A stretch of 64,000 bases of DNA from an uncultured Pelagibacteraceae bacterium (lineage in GTDB: Bacteria > Pseudomonadota > Alphaproteobacteria > Pelagibacterales > Pelagibacteraceae), in assembly GCA_902630945.1 (NCBI GenBank), contig CACOWV010000001.1:16196-80195 (forward strand), written 5' to 3'. The translations under genes were made by a program, and so were the position numbers. Below are positions 40,852-50,916 of this stretch, piece by piece. Every line of letters starts with the position of its first letter. The stretch's first letter is position 1. The notes below the pieces were generated by a model that saw only the letters and a list, made by a program, of their open reading frames with translations, did not search any database and was not told where the DNA came from.

Positions 40852-40874
40852 CTCTCTTGAAAAAGTTGAGAGAG
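40852..40874 (+). promoter_or_regulatory. hairpin in rho 5' leader
   Basis: CTCTCT...AGAGAG stem ~46 nt upstream of rho start; no following T tract. Confidence 0.4.
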
Positions 40875-40919
40875 TATATATATTAACTTTATCTATTAAG
40901 TCCTTAATAACTTCAAATC

Positions 40920-42188
40920 ATGAACATTCAAGAACTAAAACTTAAATCATCAGAACAGCTTATTACACAGGCAGAAGAACTTGGCATCGAGAACGCTAGC
41001 ACTCTAAGAAAACAAGAAATTCTTTTTGCAATATTAAAAAAAGTTGCCGAAAAAGAAGAAATTACTGGCGCAGGGGTGCTGCAGTTATTACAAGACGGCT
41101 TTGGATTTTTGAGAGCAATGGAGTCAAACTATTTACCTGGTCCAGATGATATTTATGTGAGTCCTAGCCAAATTAGAAAATTTGGTTTAAGGACTGGTGA
41201 TACCGTTGAAGGACCTGTAAGAGCTCCTAAGGAAGGTGAAAGATACTTTGCACTTTTACAAGTAAGCAAAATAAATTTTGAAGAGCCAGAAAAATCACGA
41301 CATAAAATAGCATTTGATAACTTAACCCCTCTATATCCCGACAAACAACTTGTTATGGAAGTTGAAGCTGTTAAACCTGACAAGAAACAAGACCTAACAC
41401 CAAGGTTAATTGATCTTGTAAGCCCCATAGGTAAAGGTCAAAGATCAATTATAATTTCACCACCTAAAGCTGGTAAAACAATGATTTTACAAAGTATCGC
41501 AAATTCAATTGCTAAAAATTATCCAGAATGTTATCTAATTGTGTTGTTAATTGACGAGCGACCTGAAGAAGTTACAGATATGCAACGAACAGTTAAAGGC
41601 GAGGTTATTAGTTCAACATTTGATGAGCCTGCCCAAAGACATGTTGCTGTTGCTGAAATGGTGATAGAGAAAGCCAAAAGATTAACAGAGCATAAAAAAG
41701 ATGTTGTTATTTTGTTAGATTCTATTACTAGATTGGGAAGAGCATATAATGCTGTGATACCAAGTTCTGGGAAAGTTTTAACCGGTGGTGTAGATGCTAA
41801 CGCCCTTCAAAGACCCAAAAGATTTTTTGGTGCTGCTAGAAATATTGAAGAGGGTGGTTCATTAACAATTATATCCACAGCCTTAATCGATACTGGAAGT
41901 AGGATGGATGAAGTAATTTTTGAGGAATTCAAAGGGACAGGAAATAGCGAGACCGTACTTGATAGAAAAATAGCCGATAAAAGAATATATCCAGCAATGG
42001 ATATAACTAAATCTGGAACTAGGCGAGAAGAACTATTATTCGACAAAAATGATTTACAAAAAATGAATGTTCTACGAAGAATTATTGCCCCAATGGGCAC
42101 AATGGATGCAATAGAGTTTATCAGCTCTAAGTTAAAAGATACTAAAAATAATGCAGAGTTCTTTAATTCAATGAATAAACCTTCTTAA
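40920..42188 (+). CDS. rho: transcription termination factor Rho
   Basis: [68 protein letters not shown]. Confidence 0.98.
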   Translation: MNIQELKLKSSEQLITQAEELGIENASTLRKQEILFAILKKVAEKEEITGAGVLQLLQDGFGFLRAMESNYLPGPDDIYVSPSQIRKFGLRTGDTVEGPVRAPKEGERYFALLQVSKINFEEPEKSRHKIAFDNLTPLYPDKQLVMEVEAVKPDKKQDLTPRLIDLVSPIGKGQRSIIISPPKAGKTMILQSIANSIAKNYPECYLIVLLIDERPEEVTDMQRTVKGEVISSTFDEPAQRHVAVAEMVIEKAKRLTEHKKDVVILLDSITRLGRAYNAVIPSSGKVLTGGVDANALQRPKRFFGAARNIEEGGSLTIISTALIDTGSRMDEVIFEEFKGTGNSETVLDRKIADKRIYPAMDITKSGTRREELLFDKNDLQKMNVLRRIIAPMGTMDAIEFISSKLKDTKNNAEFFNSMNKPS

Positions 42189-42199
42189 GGTTTTATCAA

Positions 42200-43879
42200 A
42201 TGGTCTTGTCTCAGGATCTAAAATTAAAATTAAAAAAGTTATTTGAAGAAAAAAAATTTGATGAAGTTGAATTTTTAATTGAAAATCAAATAAAAGATGA
42301 GGATAAATCTGCGGGAATATTAAATCTTCTTGGTGCATCAAAAATAAATAAAAACAAAAGCGATAAAATTAATTTAATTTCTGGATTAAGTGACTTTGAG
42401 AGAGGATTCCTTAAAGAAAAAGAGACAAAGAATGGGTTAATTTGTTTACAAAATTTCATTAAAACAGCCGTAGATCTTTATGATATTGATAAATCTGACT
42501 TAATTCTAAATAAAGTTTTTGAACATTTTAATAAAGCTAAAATTTTTTGGAAATACGATAAAAGGCTTTTTATAGAAATGATCAGAGTTTTTAGACGCTT
42601 AAATAGCGTAGATCAAATAGTTCTTTTATATGAGGATATTATAAGGAACAAAGATTTTTCAATTGGAAATCTTTGTTCATATATATACTTCAAAAATTTT
42701 CAAAAAGATTGGTCACAGGAAAAATTTCTTGAGTATGGCAGATTTTTAAACACCCAAATACGCAATGTGGGTGTCGACCTTTTACCAAAAATTAGAAAAT
42801 CGAATGGTGAAAAAATAAAAATTGGGTTCTTATCTGCTGATTTAAGAGGAGAACATTCAATTACATACTTTTTAAAAGATATTTTAGTTAATTATGATAA
42901 AGAAATTTTTTCAGTAGTCCTGATAAGTAATCAAGAAATAGATGATGACACTTTTGCAAAACTGTCTGAAAAAGTAGATGAAAACATCAACATTAGCAGT
43001 TTAAGTGATATTGAAGCTCTTAAATTATTAAGAAATTTAAAAATCGACATCCTAATAGACTTAATGGGCGTAACTTCAGAGCAAAGAATTGAATTATTAA
43101 ATCTTAGAATTGCTCCAGTTCAAATATTATGGTTGGGTTATTGTAATACTTTGGGAATAAAAAACATGGATTATATTATTGCTGATAAAAATTTAATATA
43201 TGAGAATGAGAAAAAACACTATTCAGAAAAAGTACTTTTTTTACCTGAAATTTGGAATGCTCACTCTGGTCTCACAATTAAAAGAAAAGAAAAAATTTTT
43301 CCACATACTAAAAATGGTTTTATAACATTTGGGTCTTTTAACAATTTTAATAAGATCAATGAAACGGTAGTAAAGACTTGGTCAAATGTCATAAAAAAAA
43401 TTCACAATTCTAAACTAGTATTAAAAACATCAACAAGAATTCAAACAAAAAAAAGATTATATGAATTATTTAAAAAATATGGTGTCGATAAATCAATTAT
43501 ATTTTTGGATCATAAAGATACATATAAAGATCATTTAGAACTTTATAATAACATAGATATAGCTTTGGATACATTCCCTTATAACGGCGTAACAACCTCT
43601 TTCGAAGCTATATGGATGAGTGTGCCTGTTTTGACTATGAGGGGATTTAATTTTAAATCAAGGTGTGGTGAGTCCATAAATAAAAATTTAAATTTAGACG
43701 AATTAATTGCAGAAAATGAAAATGATTATATTTTAAAGGCAAGTAATCTTGCAAAAGATAAGATTTTATTATCAAAAATAAGCAATAAAATTTATTCTTC
43801 TTGTTTATCTTCTCCCCTTTTTGATACAAAAAAATTTTCAAAAAATTTTTTTAAATTACTGAAAGAAGTGTATAATTAA
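42200..43879 (+). CDS. TPR/SPINDLY-type O-GlcNAc transferase-like glycosyltransferase
   Basis: KIGFLSADLRGEHS, APVQILWLGYCNTLGIKNMDYIIADKNLI, ITFGSFNNFNKI, DIALDTFPYNGVTTSFEAIWMSVPVLTMRG. Confidence 0.88.
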   Translation: MVLSQDLKLKLKKLFEEKKFDEVEFLIENQIKDEDKSAGILNLLGASKINKNKSDKINLISGLSDFERGFLKEKETKNGLICLQNFIKTAVDLYDIDKSDLILNKVFEHFNKAKIFWKYDKRLFIEMIRVFRRLNSVDQIVLLYEDIIRNKDFSIGNLCSYIYFKNFQKDWSQEKFLEYGRFLNTQIRNVGVDLLPKIRKSNGEKIKIGFLSADLRGEHSITYFLKDILVNYDKEIFSVVLISNQEIDDDTFAKLSEKVDENINISSLSDIEALKLLRNLKIDILIDLMGVTSEQRIELLNLRIAPVQILWLGYCNTLGIKNMDYIIADKNLIYENEKKHYSEKVLFLPEIWNAHSGLTIKRKEKIFPHTKNGFITFGSFNNFNKINETVVKTWSNVIKKIHNSKLVLKTSTRIQTKKRLYELFKKYGVDKSIIFLDHKDTYKDHLELYNNIDIALDTFPYNGVTTSFEAIWMSVPVLTMRGFNFKSRCGESINKNLNLDELIAENENDYILKASNLAKDKILLSKISNKIYSSCLSSPLFDTKKFSKNFFKLLKEVYN

Positions 43880-43890
43880 TCAAATTTTAG

Positions 43891-45222
43891 ATGACAATAT
43901 ATGCATTATCTACCGGGCCTGGAGTTTCTGGGGTAGCAATAATTAGAATCTCTGGTCCAGAAGCATCAGAGGTTATTAAATCCCTTACAAAAGGTGGATT
44001 ACCAACGCCTAGACTAGCTACGCTTCGAAAAATAAACAATATCAACACTTTTAGACTTATCGATGAAGGGATAATTATTTGGTTTCCTGGCCCAGAGAGC
44101 TACACAGGAGAGGATATGGCTGAAATTCATGTCCATGGAGGGAAAACTGTTGTATTGGCGGTACAAAATGAAATTTCAAAGGTAAAAAATTGCAGATTAG
44201 CAGAACCAGGGGAATTTACTAAACTTGCTTTTCAGAATGGGAAGATAAATTTGTTAAAAGCTGAGGGTATTGCTGATTTGATCTCAGCGGAAACTGAAAT
44301 TCAGCGACAGCAGGCTATAAAAATTATGAAAGGAAAGTCTTCTGAAAAATTTAACGAGCTAAGAGAAAAACTATTAAAAATTTTATCTTTTATAGAGGCC
44401 AAGATAGATTTTCCAGAGGAAGACTTGCCTGAAGATAATCTAAAAAAAATTAAAAAAGATTCTTATGATGTTTTAACTGAGATAAAAAAAATTCTAAACG
44501 ATCAAAAGGTGGGGGAAATAATTCGAGAAGGATTCAAAATTGCAATTGTAGGTCCAACAAATGTTGGTAAATCAAGTTTATTAAACAATCTAGCAAATAG
44601 AGAAGTTGCTATAGTGTCCGAGATTGCAGGAACTACACGAGATGTTGTTGAAACACACTTAAATATAGATGGATATCCTGTAATAATTTCAGATACGGCA
44701 GGTATAAGAGACTCAGAAGATGAAATTGAAAAAAAGGGGATTAAATTATCACTCAAAAAAGCTGAAAATGCTGATCTAAAACTAGTTGTTATTGACGCAA
44801 AAAGGGTTGATTTTAGTAGTTTTATGAACGATCTGATTAAAAATGATGCAATTCTAGTAGTCAATAAGTCTGACTTATTAAAGGAAGAATTAAGCTCAGA
44901 AATTTCTAAGCTGGATCATGTCCTTATATCATTAAAGAATAATCTAAATATAGATAAACTAATTTCAAAAATAAAAAATAAATTAAAAAAAAAATTTATT
45001 TCTGAGGAGGATATTTTAATCACCAGAGAGAGACACAGACAACATTTGATTCAGTGCGCGGATTTTTTAAAAAACTTTATAGACAAAAATGATAAAAAAG
45101 ATTTTGATAAAGCAGCTGAAGATTTAAGACTAGCAACTAGACATTTGGGTATGATTGTTGGCAAAGTTGATGTAGAGGAGATATTAGGTAGTATTTTCAA
45201 CGATTTTTGTATTGGAAAATAA
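43891..45222 (+). CDS. mnmE: tRNA uridine-5-carboxymethylaminomethyl(34) synthesis GTPase
   Basis: IYALSTGPGVSGVAIIRISG, GPTNVGKSSLLN, C-terminal FCIGK. Confidence 0.98.
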   Translation: MTIYALSTGPGVSGVAIIRISGPEASEVIKSLTKGGLPTPRLATLRKINNINTFRLIDEGIIIWFPGPESYTGEDMAEIHVHGGKTVVLAVQNEISKVKNCRLAEPGEFTKLAFQNGKINLLKAEGIADLISAETEIQRQQAIKIMKGKSSEKFNELREKLLKILSFIEAKIDFPEEDLPEDNLKKIKKDSYDVLTEIKKILNDQKVGEIIREGFKIAIVGPTNVGKSSLLNNLANREVAIVSEIAGTTRDVVETHLNIDGYPVIISDTAGIRDSEDEIEKKGIKLSLKKAENADLKLVVIDAKRVDFSSFMNDLIKNDAILVVNKSDLLKEELSSEISKLDHVLISLKNNLNIDKLISKIKNKLKKKFISEEDILITRERHRQHLIQCADFLKNFIDKNDKKDFDKAAEDLRLATRHLGMIVGKVDVEEILGSIFNDFCIGK

Positions 45223-45338
45223 TAGCATTTTTGCTGTATTTTAAGGCATATTTTTACCATTTTCGTTGATAAATGTAGCTTATTTAAGAAAAAAAACTCA
45301 AATCTTGTAAATATTTAAATCAAATATAAATTTATATC

Positions 45339-47210
45339 ATGAAAAAAGATCTATCTTTTGATGTAGTTGTGATCGGAGGAGGCCATGCAGGTTGTGAGGC
45401 GGCAGCGGCATCTGCACGGCTTGGAATTAACACTGCGCTTTTCACCCACAATAAAAATACCATTGGTGAAATGTCATGTAATCCTGCTATTGGTGGTCTA
45501 GGTAAAGGTCATCTAGTAAGAGAAATTGATGCTTTAGATGGGGTTATGGGAGTAGTAGCTGACAAGTCTGGAATACAATTCAGATTGCTAAATAGAAGTA
45601 GGGGTCCAGCAGTAAGGGGACCTAGAACTCAATCTGATAGATCATTATATCGTAAATTTATGCAAGAAAAACTTCTAAACTACTGTAATTTAAGCATTTT
45701 TTCTGATCCTGTAATTAAGTTTATTTTCACAAAAAAAGAAATAAGTGGCTTTTTTACTGCTAAAGGCAATAAAATAAGTTGTAGCAAGTTAATCTTAACA
45801 ACTGGTACATTTTTAAATGGTTTAATACATATTGGTGATGACCAAACGCCCGCAGGTCGATTTGACGAAAAACCAAGCACTGGTTTGAGCGAACAGCTTG
45901 AGAAATACAATTTTAAAATAGGTAGGCTTAAAACTGGTACACCTCCAAGGTTAGACTCTAGAACAATTAATTTTCAAAATTTAGAAAAACAATTTGCAGA
46001 TGATGATCCTTATTTTTTTTCTTTCTTAACAAAAAAAAATGAAAATAAACAAGTGTCATGTTCAATGACATACACCAATGAAAAGGTACATAAGATCATT
46101 AAAAAAAATTTAACAAGAAGTGCAATGTACTCAGGTAGTATACAGGGTGTAGGTCCAAGATATTGTCCTTCAATAGAAGACAAAGTAATAAAATTTGCTG
46201 ATAAGATAAGACATCAGATATTTTTAGAGCCAGAAGGCCTTTATGATCATACAGTTTACCCTAATGGTATATCTACTTCTCTACCAGAGGTTGTGCAACA
46301 CGAAATACTCAACAATATCAATGGTTTAGAAAATGTTAAAGTAATTAGACCAGGATACGCTATAGAATATGACTATATTGACCCTAGAGAACTTTTTTTA
46401 ACTCTTGAAACAAAAAAAATAAAGAATTTATATCTTGCAGGTCAAATTAATGGAACAACAGGGTATGAGGAAGCAGCAGCTCAGGGGCTTGTAGCGGGAA
46501 CTAATGCAGCTCTGTCTTTAAAAAATATGGAGCCATTTATATTAGATCGTTCAGACGCTTATATTGGAGTAATGATTGATGATTTAGTTACAAAGGGTGT
46601 TGCTGAGCCTTACAGAATGTTTACTTCTCGAGCTGAATATAGATTAAGTCTTAGATCTGATAATGCTGATTTGAGACTAACAAATAAAGGGATAAAAATA
46701 GGACTAATCTCAGATAAAAGAAAAGCAATCTTCGAGGATAAATTCGAAAAGTTAGGTAAAATATCAATGCAAATGGCTACTTTAAATATCTCGCCTTCCA
46801 AAGCAGACAAATTCGGTATAAAAATTGCTAAAGATGGAGTTTTTAGAACAGCTGAAGAAATTTTAACTCAAAAAGAAGTTAATATGACTAAAATTAGAGA
46901 GATTTGGCCTGAAATTTTAGATAATGGTTCAGAGATCGACGAGCAAATTGAAATTAACTCGCATTATAGGGGTTACTTAAAAAAGCAAAAGGCAGATATC
47001 TTAGCGTTCAAAAGAGATGAAAATTTAACAATACCCGATAATATTGATTATGATCAATTTTCAGGCCTTTCTAACGAGGTTAAAGCTAAATTTAAGGAAA
47101 TAAGGCCTAAAACTATGGGTCAGGCACTGAGAATAGACGGAATTACACCTGCAGCAGTATATATTTTGTTGTCACATGTTAAAAGAAAGTCTATTAAGCA
47201 TATAGCTTAA
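45339..47210 (+). CDS. mnmG: tRNA uridine-5-carboxymethylaminomethyl(34) synthesis enzyme MnmG
   Basis: [42 protein letters not shown]. Confidence 0.98.
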   Translation: MKKDLSFDVVVIGGGHAGCEAAAASARLGINTALFTHNKNTIGEMSCNPAIGGLGKGHLVREIDALDGVMGVVADKSGIQFRLLNRSRGPAVRGPRTQSDRSLYRKFMQEKLLNYCNLSIFSDPVIKFIFTKKEISGFFTAKGNKISCSKLILTTGTFLNGLIHIGDDQTPAGRFDEKPSTGLSEQLEKYNFKIGRLKTGTPPRLDSRTINFQNLEKQFADDDPYFFSFLTKKNENKQVSCSMTYTNEKVHKIIKKNLTRSAMYSGSIQGVGPRYCPSIEDKVIKFADKIRHQIFLEPEGLYDHTVYPNGISTSLPEVVQHEILNNINGLENVKVIRPGYAIEYDYIDPRELFLTLETKKIKNLYLAGQINGTTGYEEAAAQGLVAGTNAALSLKNMEPFILDRSDAYIGVMIDDLVTKGVAEPYRMFTSRAEYRLSLRSDNADLRLTNKGIKIGLISDKRKAIFEDKFEKLGKISMQMATLNISPSKADKFGIKIAKDGVFRTAEEILTQKEVNMTKIREIWPEILDNGSEIDEQIEINSHYRGYLKKQKADILAFKRDENLTIPDNIDYDQFSGLSNEVKAKFKEIRPKTMGQALRIDGITPAAVYILLSHVKRKSIKHIA

Positions 47211-47857
47211 TGGATAATGTAATTTTAAATTCTTACTCTAAAATTTTAAATCTAAATGTTTCACGTGAAACTTGTAATGAATTTGAAAGCCTAATCTCAA
47301 TGATCTTAGCTAAAAATCAGGAAATAAATATAATAAGCAAAAAAATGCTTGAAAAAGAGGCAATAAGAGAGCGTCATATAATAGATTCAGCGCAAATTAT
47401 TGATTTTGTTGATTTAAATTATAATACAACCTGTGATTTAGGAACAGGTGGTGGTATGCCAGGCTTAATCGTAGCTATAGCTATGAAAAAGATAAAAAAT
47501 GAGATGAAAATAAATCTCTATGAAAAAAGTTATCATAAGTGCGTATTTTTAAAAGAAGTTTCAAAAAAGTTAAATTTGAACACAGAGGTAATTCAAAAAG
47601 ATATTTTTACAGTTAAAAATGTTGAGACGGGTACGATAATGTCTAGAGCTTTTAAACCAATGCCAATAATTCTCAACTTAGTAAATAAAAATTTTAAAAA
47701 ATTTAAAAACATAATTTTTTTTATGGGTAATACTGGTAGAGAAATTTTGAATGAAGCACTCAGAGAATGGGAAATAGATTATGAAGAGAAAAGTAGCCTT
47801 ACAAGCAAAGGCTCTTTTATATTAAACGTCAAAAATATAAGGAAGAAGATTTCATGA
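47210..47857 (+). CDS. rsmG: 16S rRNA (guanine527-N7)-methyltransferase
   Basis: INIISKKMLE...ERHIIDSAQII, DLGTGGGMPGLIVAIA. Confidence 0.96.
   Translation: MDNVILNSYSKILNLNVSRETCNEFESLISMILAKNQEINIISKKMLEKEAIRERHIIDSAQIIDFVDLNYNTTCDLGTGGGMPGLIVAIAMKKIKNEMKINLYEKSYHKCVFLKEVSKKLNLNTEVIQKDIFTVKNVETGTIMSRAFKPMPIILNLVNKNFKKFKNIIFFMGNTGREILNEALREWEIDYEEKSSLTSKGSFILNVKNIRKKIS
47257..47272. promoter_or_regulatory. parS: parS centromere-like site (ParB binding)
   Basis: TGTTTCACGTGAAACT: 15/16 match to TGTTTCACGTGAAACA, ~0.6 kb from parA. Confidence 0.92.
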
Positions 47858-48648
47858 AAATAATTTCGATTATTAATCAAAAAGGGGGTGTTGGTAAAAC
47901 AACAACCGTAATAAATTTAGCATCTGCTTTATCTCAACTTGGAAAAAAAATTTTGGTTATTGATCTTGATCCGCAAGGAAATGCAACAACAGGTTTAGGA
48001 TTATCCAATACTGAGAGGTCTGACCAAACTATTTATGGAATATTGAACGGCTCTATGCCAGTTGCAAATGTAATAAAAAAAACAAAGTTCGAAAATTTAG
48101 AATTAATTAGTTCAAATGTAGATCTATCAGGTTTAGAGGTAGAAACTGCTGGTGATAATGATAGAGCATTCATTTTAAAGTCTAAATTAACCGCATATTT
48201 AAACGATTCTAGAGCATTATATGATTATATCCTTATAGATTGTCCACCATCGCTTAGTTTATTAACAGTAATGGCCTTAGTATCATCAAACTCACTTTTA
48301 GTTCCACTGCAGACAGAATTTTTTGCTTTAGAAGGTTTAACTCAACTAATGAAAACAATTGATCGTATAAAAATTAATCTCAATCCAGATTTAGAGATAC
48401 AAGGAATATTATTAACTATGTATGATCGAAGAAATAAACTCTCATCTCAAGTAGAGCAAGAGGCAAGAGATTATTTCAAAGATAAAGTATATCGAACAGT
48501 GATACCTAGAAATGTGAGATTGTCCGAAGCACCATCACATGGGGTACCAGTTCTTATATATGACAAAAGTTGTCCAGGAAGCAAATCTTATTATAACTTT
48601 ACCGACGAATTTATTGTTCAAGAAAAACAAATTGGGAGTGCAGCTTAA
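47854..48648 (+). CDS. parA: chromosome partitioning ATPase ParA
   Basis: IISIINQKGGVGKTTTVINLASALSQLGKKILVIDLDPQGNATTGLG. Confidence 0.98.
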   Translation: MKIISIINQKGGVGKTTTVINLASALSQLGKKILVIDLDPQGNATTGLGLSNTERSDQTIYGILNGSMPVANVIKKTKFENLELISSNVDLSGLEVETAGDNDRAFILKSKLTAYLNDSRALYDYILIDCPPSLSLLTVMALVSSNSLLVPLQTEFFALEGLTQLMKTIDRIKINLNPDLEIQGILLTMYDRRNKLSSQVEQEARDYFKDKVYRTVIPRNVRLSEAPSHGVPVLIYDKSCPGSKSYYNFTDEFIVQEKQIGSAA

Positions 48649-49493
48649 TGGTGTCTAAAATAAAAAAAGGACTAGGAAGAGGCCTATCATCTTTAATTGG
48701 TGAAACCAAAGTTGAAACTAGTACAAATAAGCTTTTGTTAAGTGAAATAGTGCCTAATAAATTTCAACCAAGAAAAAATTTTGATGAAGAAAATTTAGAT
48801 GATTTGACAAATTCAATAAAAGAACGTGGTGTAATTCAGCCGATTATTGTAAGAAAATCAAATTCAGAAAGTTCTAAGTTCGAAATTATTGCAGGTGAAA
48901 GAAGGTGGTTAGCTGCTAGAAAGGCAGGTCTTCATGATATTCCAGTTGTTGTGACTGAAGCAGACGACTTAAAATCACTTGAATTTGCTATTGTTGAGAA
49001 CGTACAAAGACATGATTTAAATCCTTTAGAGGAGGCTCAAGGGTATAAAAAGTTAATAGATGAGTTTTTGTATGACCAAGAAAAAGTATCTAAATTTATA
49101 GGTAAAAGCAGAAGTTATATTACTAATTCCTTAAGATTACTTAATTTACCTAAAGATGTTTTAGATTTTGTAGAGAAAAAAAAACTTACAGCAGGTCATG
49201 CTAAAATTCTTGTTGGATTAGAAAATGCTTCTTTTGTTGCAAATAAAATAATAGAAAAAAAATTATCAGTTCGGCAAACAGAAAATTTTGTTAAAATTTT
49301 TAAAAAAAAATCCAAATTTACGAAATTTTCAAAAGATCCTAACATAAAAAATTTGGAGCAAGTAATTTCAGATAAAATCGGATTAAGTGTCATTATAAAA
49401 AACAATCGTAAAAACAAAGGAACTATTACTTTTTCCTATCATGACTTGGAACAACTTAATAAGATAATAGATATTATAAAAGCTAATTACTAG
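48648..49493 (+). CDS. parB: chromosome partitioning protein ParB
   Basis: GLGRGLSSLIGE, IVPNKFQPRKNFD, IIAGERRWLAARKAGL, ENVQRHDLNPLEEAQGY. Confidence 0.98.
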   Translation: MVSKIKKGLGRGLSSLIGETKVETSTNKLLLSEIVPNKFQPRKNFDEENLDDLTNSIKERGVIQPIIVRKSNSESSKFEIIAGERRWLAARKAGLHDIPVVVTEADDLKSLEFAIVENVQRHDLNPLEEAQGYKKLIDEFLYDQEKVSKFIGKSRSYITNSLRLLNLPKDVLDFVEKKKLTAGHAKILVGLENASFVANKIIEKKLSVRQTENFVKIFKKKSKFTKFSKDPNIKNLEQVISDKIGLSVIIKNNRKNKGTITFSYHDLEQLNKIIDIIKANY

Positions 49494-50469
49494 TTTGTTC
49501 TAATACAAAATTTGTCACTAAATTTGTCGAATTTGTAGGATATTTTTTTACTAATAATTCCACCTTATTTACTTCAATTAGTAGTTCTTTTATTTTATCT
49601 AAATGCAAAATTTTAAGTTGATCTCTCAAAATATCTTTTTCTTTCCAAAAAATAGGAGGTTTAAAATTTGAAATAGTTTTTTCAATATTTCTTTCTTGTA
49701 AATTTTGTAAGTGGATTTTTGATAATCTTTTAAGTTTTCTAATAAATATTTTAAGAATAATTATTGAATCTTCTCCAGTGAAATTATTTTCATTGAGTAT
49801 GTTTATTAATTTTTTTTGATTTTTTGTTAATGAATAGTCAACTAATTCATTTAAATCATAGTTTTCACTTAAATTAGTTAATTTAAGAATTTCTTCCAAG
49901 TTAATTTGTTTTTTATCCCTCAGAAAATTTTCGATTTTATCAAGTTCATTTAACAAATTAATTCTGTCTCCACGACTTCGTTCAACTAATAAATTTATAT
50001 TTTGTTGTGATAAAGATAATTTTTTTTCTTTAAAAAAATTAAATGCTATTGAACTTAATGTTTTTAAATTATCCTCATAAAAAGGTACACATATTGTATT
50101 TTTTGATTTTTCAAATAAATTTCTTATTTTAGATTTTTTTTCTAAGGCTTCGCTAACTAATAAAATAGTAACATCCTCAATATTTTTTTCTAAGGCCTCT
50201 TCTATAAATTTATATAATTTATCACTTGCTCTATTAATTTGTATAAATTTTTCTTTTTCAAAAAAAGATTTATTAAAGAAACTTGTTAAAATGTTATCTG
50301 AATTTTTGATAATTTCACTTTCTTCATATTTTTGAATATTATCTTGAGAAAAGTGTTGAAATTGATTTTTTATTGTCTGTTCAATAAGACCTTTATTATT
50401 ACCATAAAACAAAAAAAATTTTATGTTTTTTATTTTATTTGGATTTAATTCAAATGACTTTATTATCAT
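49483..50469 (-). CDS. holA: DNA polymerase III delta subunit
   Basis: FFLFYGNNKGLIEQ...LSQQNINLLVERSRGDRINLLNELDKIENF; adjacent to lptE-leuS. Confidence 0.9.
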   Translation of the reverse strand: MIIKSFELNPNKIKNIKFFLFYGNNKGLIEQTIKNQFQHFSQDNIQKYEESEIIKNSDNILTSFFNKSFFEKEKFIQINRASDKLYKFIEEALEKNIEDVTILLVSEALEKKSKIRNLFEKSKNTICVPFYEDNLKTLSSIAFNFFKEKKLSLSQQNINLLVERSRGDRINLLNELDKIENFLRDKKQINLEEILKLTNLSENYDLNELVDYSLTKNQKKLINILNENNFTGEDSIIILKIFIRKLKRLSKIHLQNLQERNIEKTISNFKPPIFWKEKDILRDQLKILHLDKIKELLIEVNKVELLVKKYPTNSTNLVTNFVLEQTSN

Positions 50470-50916
50470 TTATAGATTTAAATAAATAATTAGTTCTTCA
50501 GTTATTTTGTTTATTAAATTGTTTTGAACATTAATTTCATACTCATAAAGATCAAATTTGTTTTCTATATTTTTATAAGAAAATTCTTCTTTAAATGTTT
50601 TTTGTTTAAGAGTTTTTCCTTTATCAATCAAAGTTATTTGTAAATCAATTGTCATCCGAAAAGACTCTGGTTGTCCTTTGGAGTTTTTAGATGTTTCTGA
50701 AATTGTTTTATTATTTTTTAATATAAGTTTTTCATATGTAAAATTTTGTTGATCTTGTTTTAAAAATGTTGATGAGATAAAATTTCGATTAATATCTTTA
50801 TCACCAAAAAATTCTATTTCTTTGAAAGAAGGTTTATTAAAATTTTTATTAGAGTATAATGGTTGATAACCACAACTAGTTAGGAAGAATATAAATATTA
50901 TTAAAAAATTTCGCAT
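50470..50916 (-). CDS. lptE: LPS assembly lipoprotein LptE-like
   Basis: lipobox LTSCGYQPLY and conserved leuS-lptE-holA order. Confidence 0.85.
   Translation of the reverse strand: MRNFLIIFIFFLTSCGYQPLYSNKNFNKPSFKEIEFFGDKDINRNFISSTFLKQDQQNFTYEKLILKNNKTISETSKNSKGQPESFRMTIDLQITLIDKGKTLKQKTFKEEFSYKNIENKFDLYEYEINVQNNLINKITEELIIYLNL

Noticed and set aside
45222-45243. Possible terminator after mnmE (AGCA-TTTT-TGCT-GTATTTT)
   Set aside because: Only a 4-bp stem.
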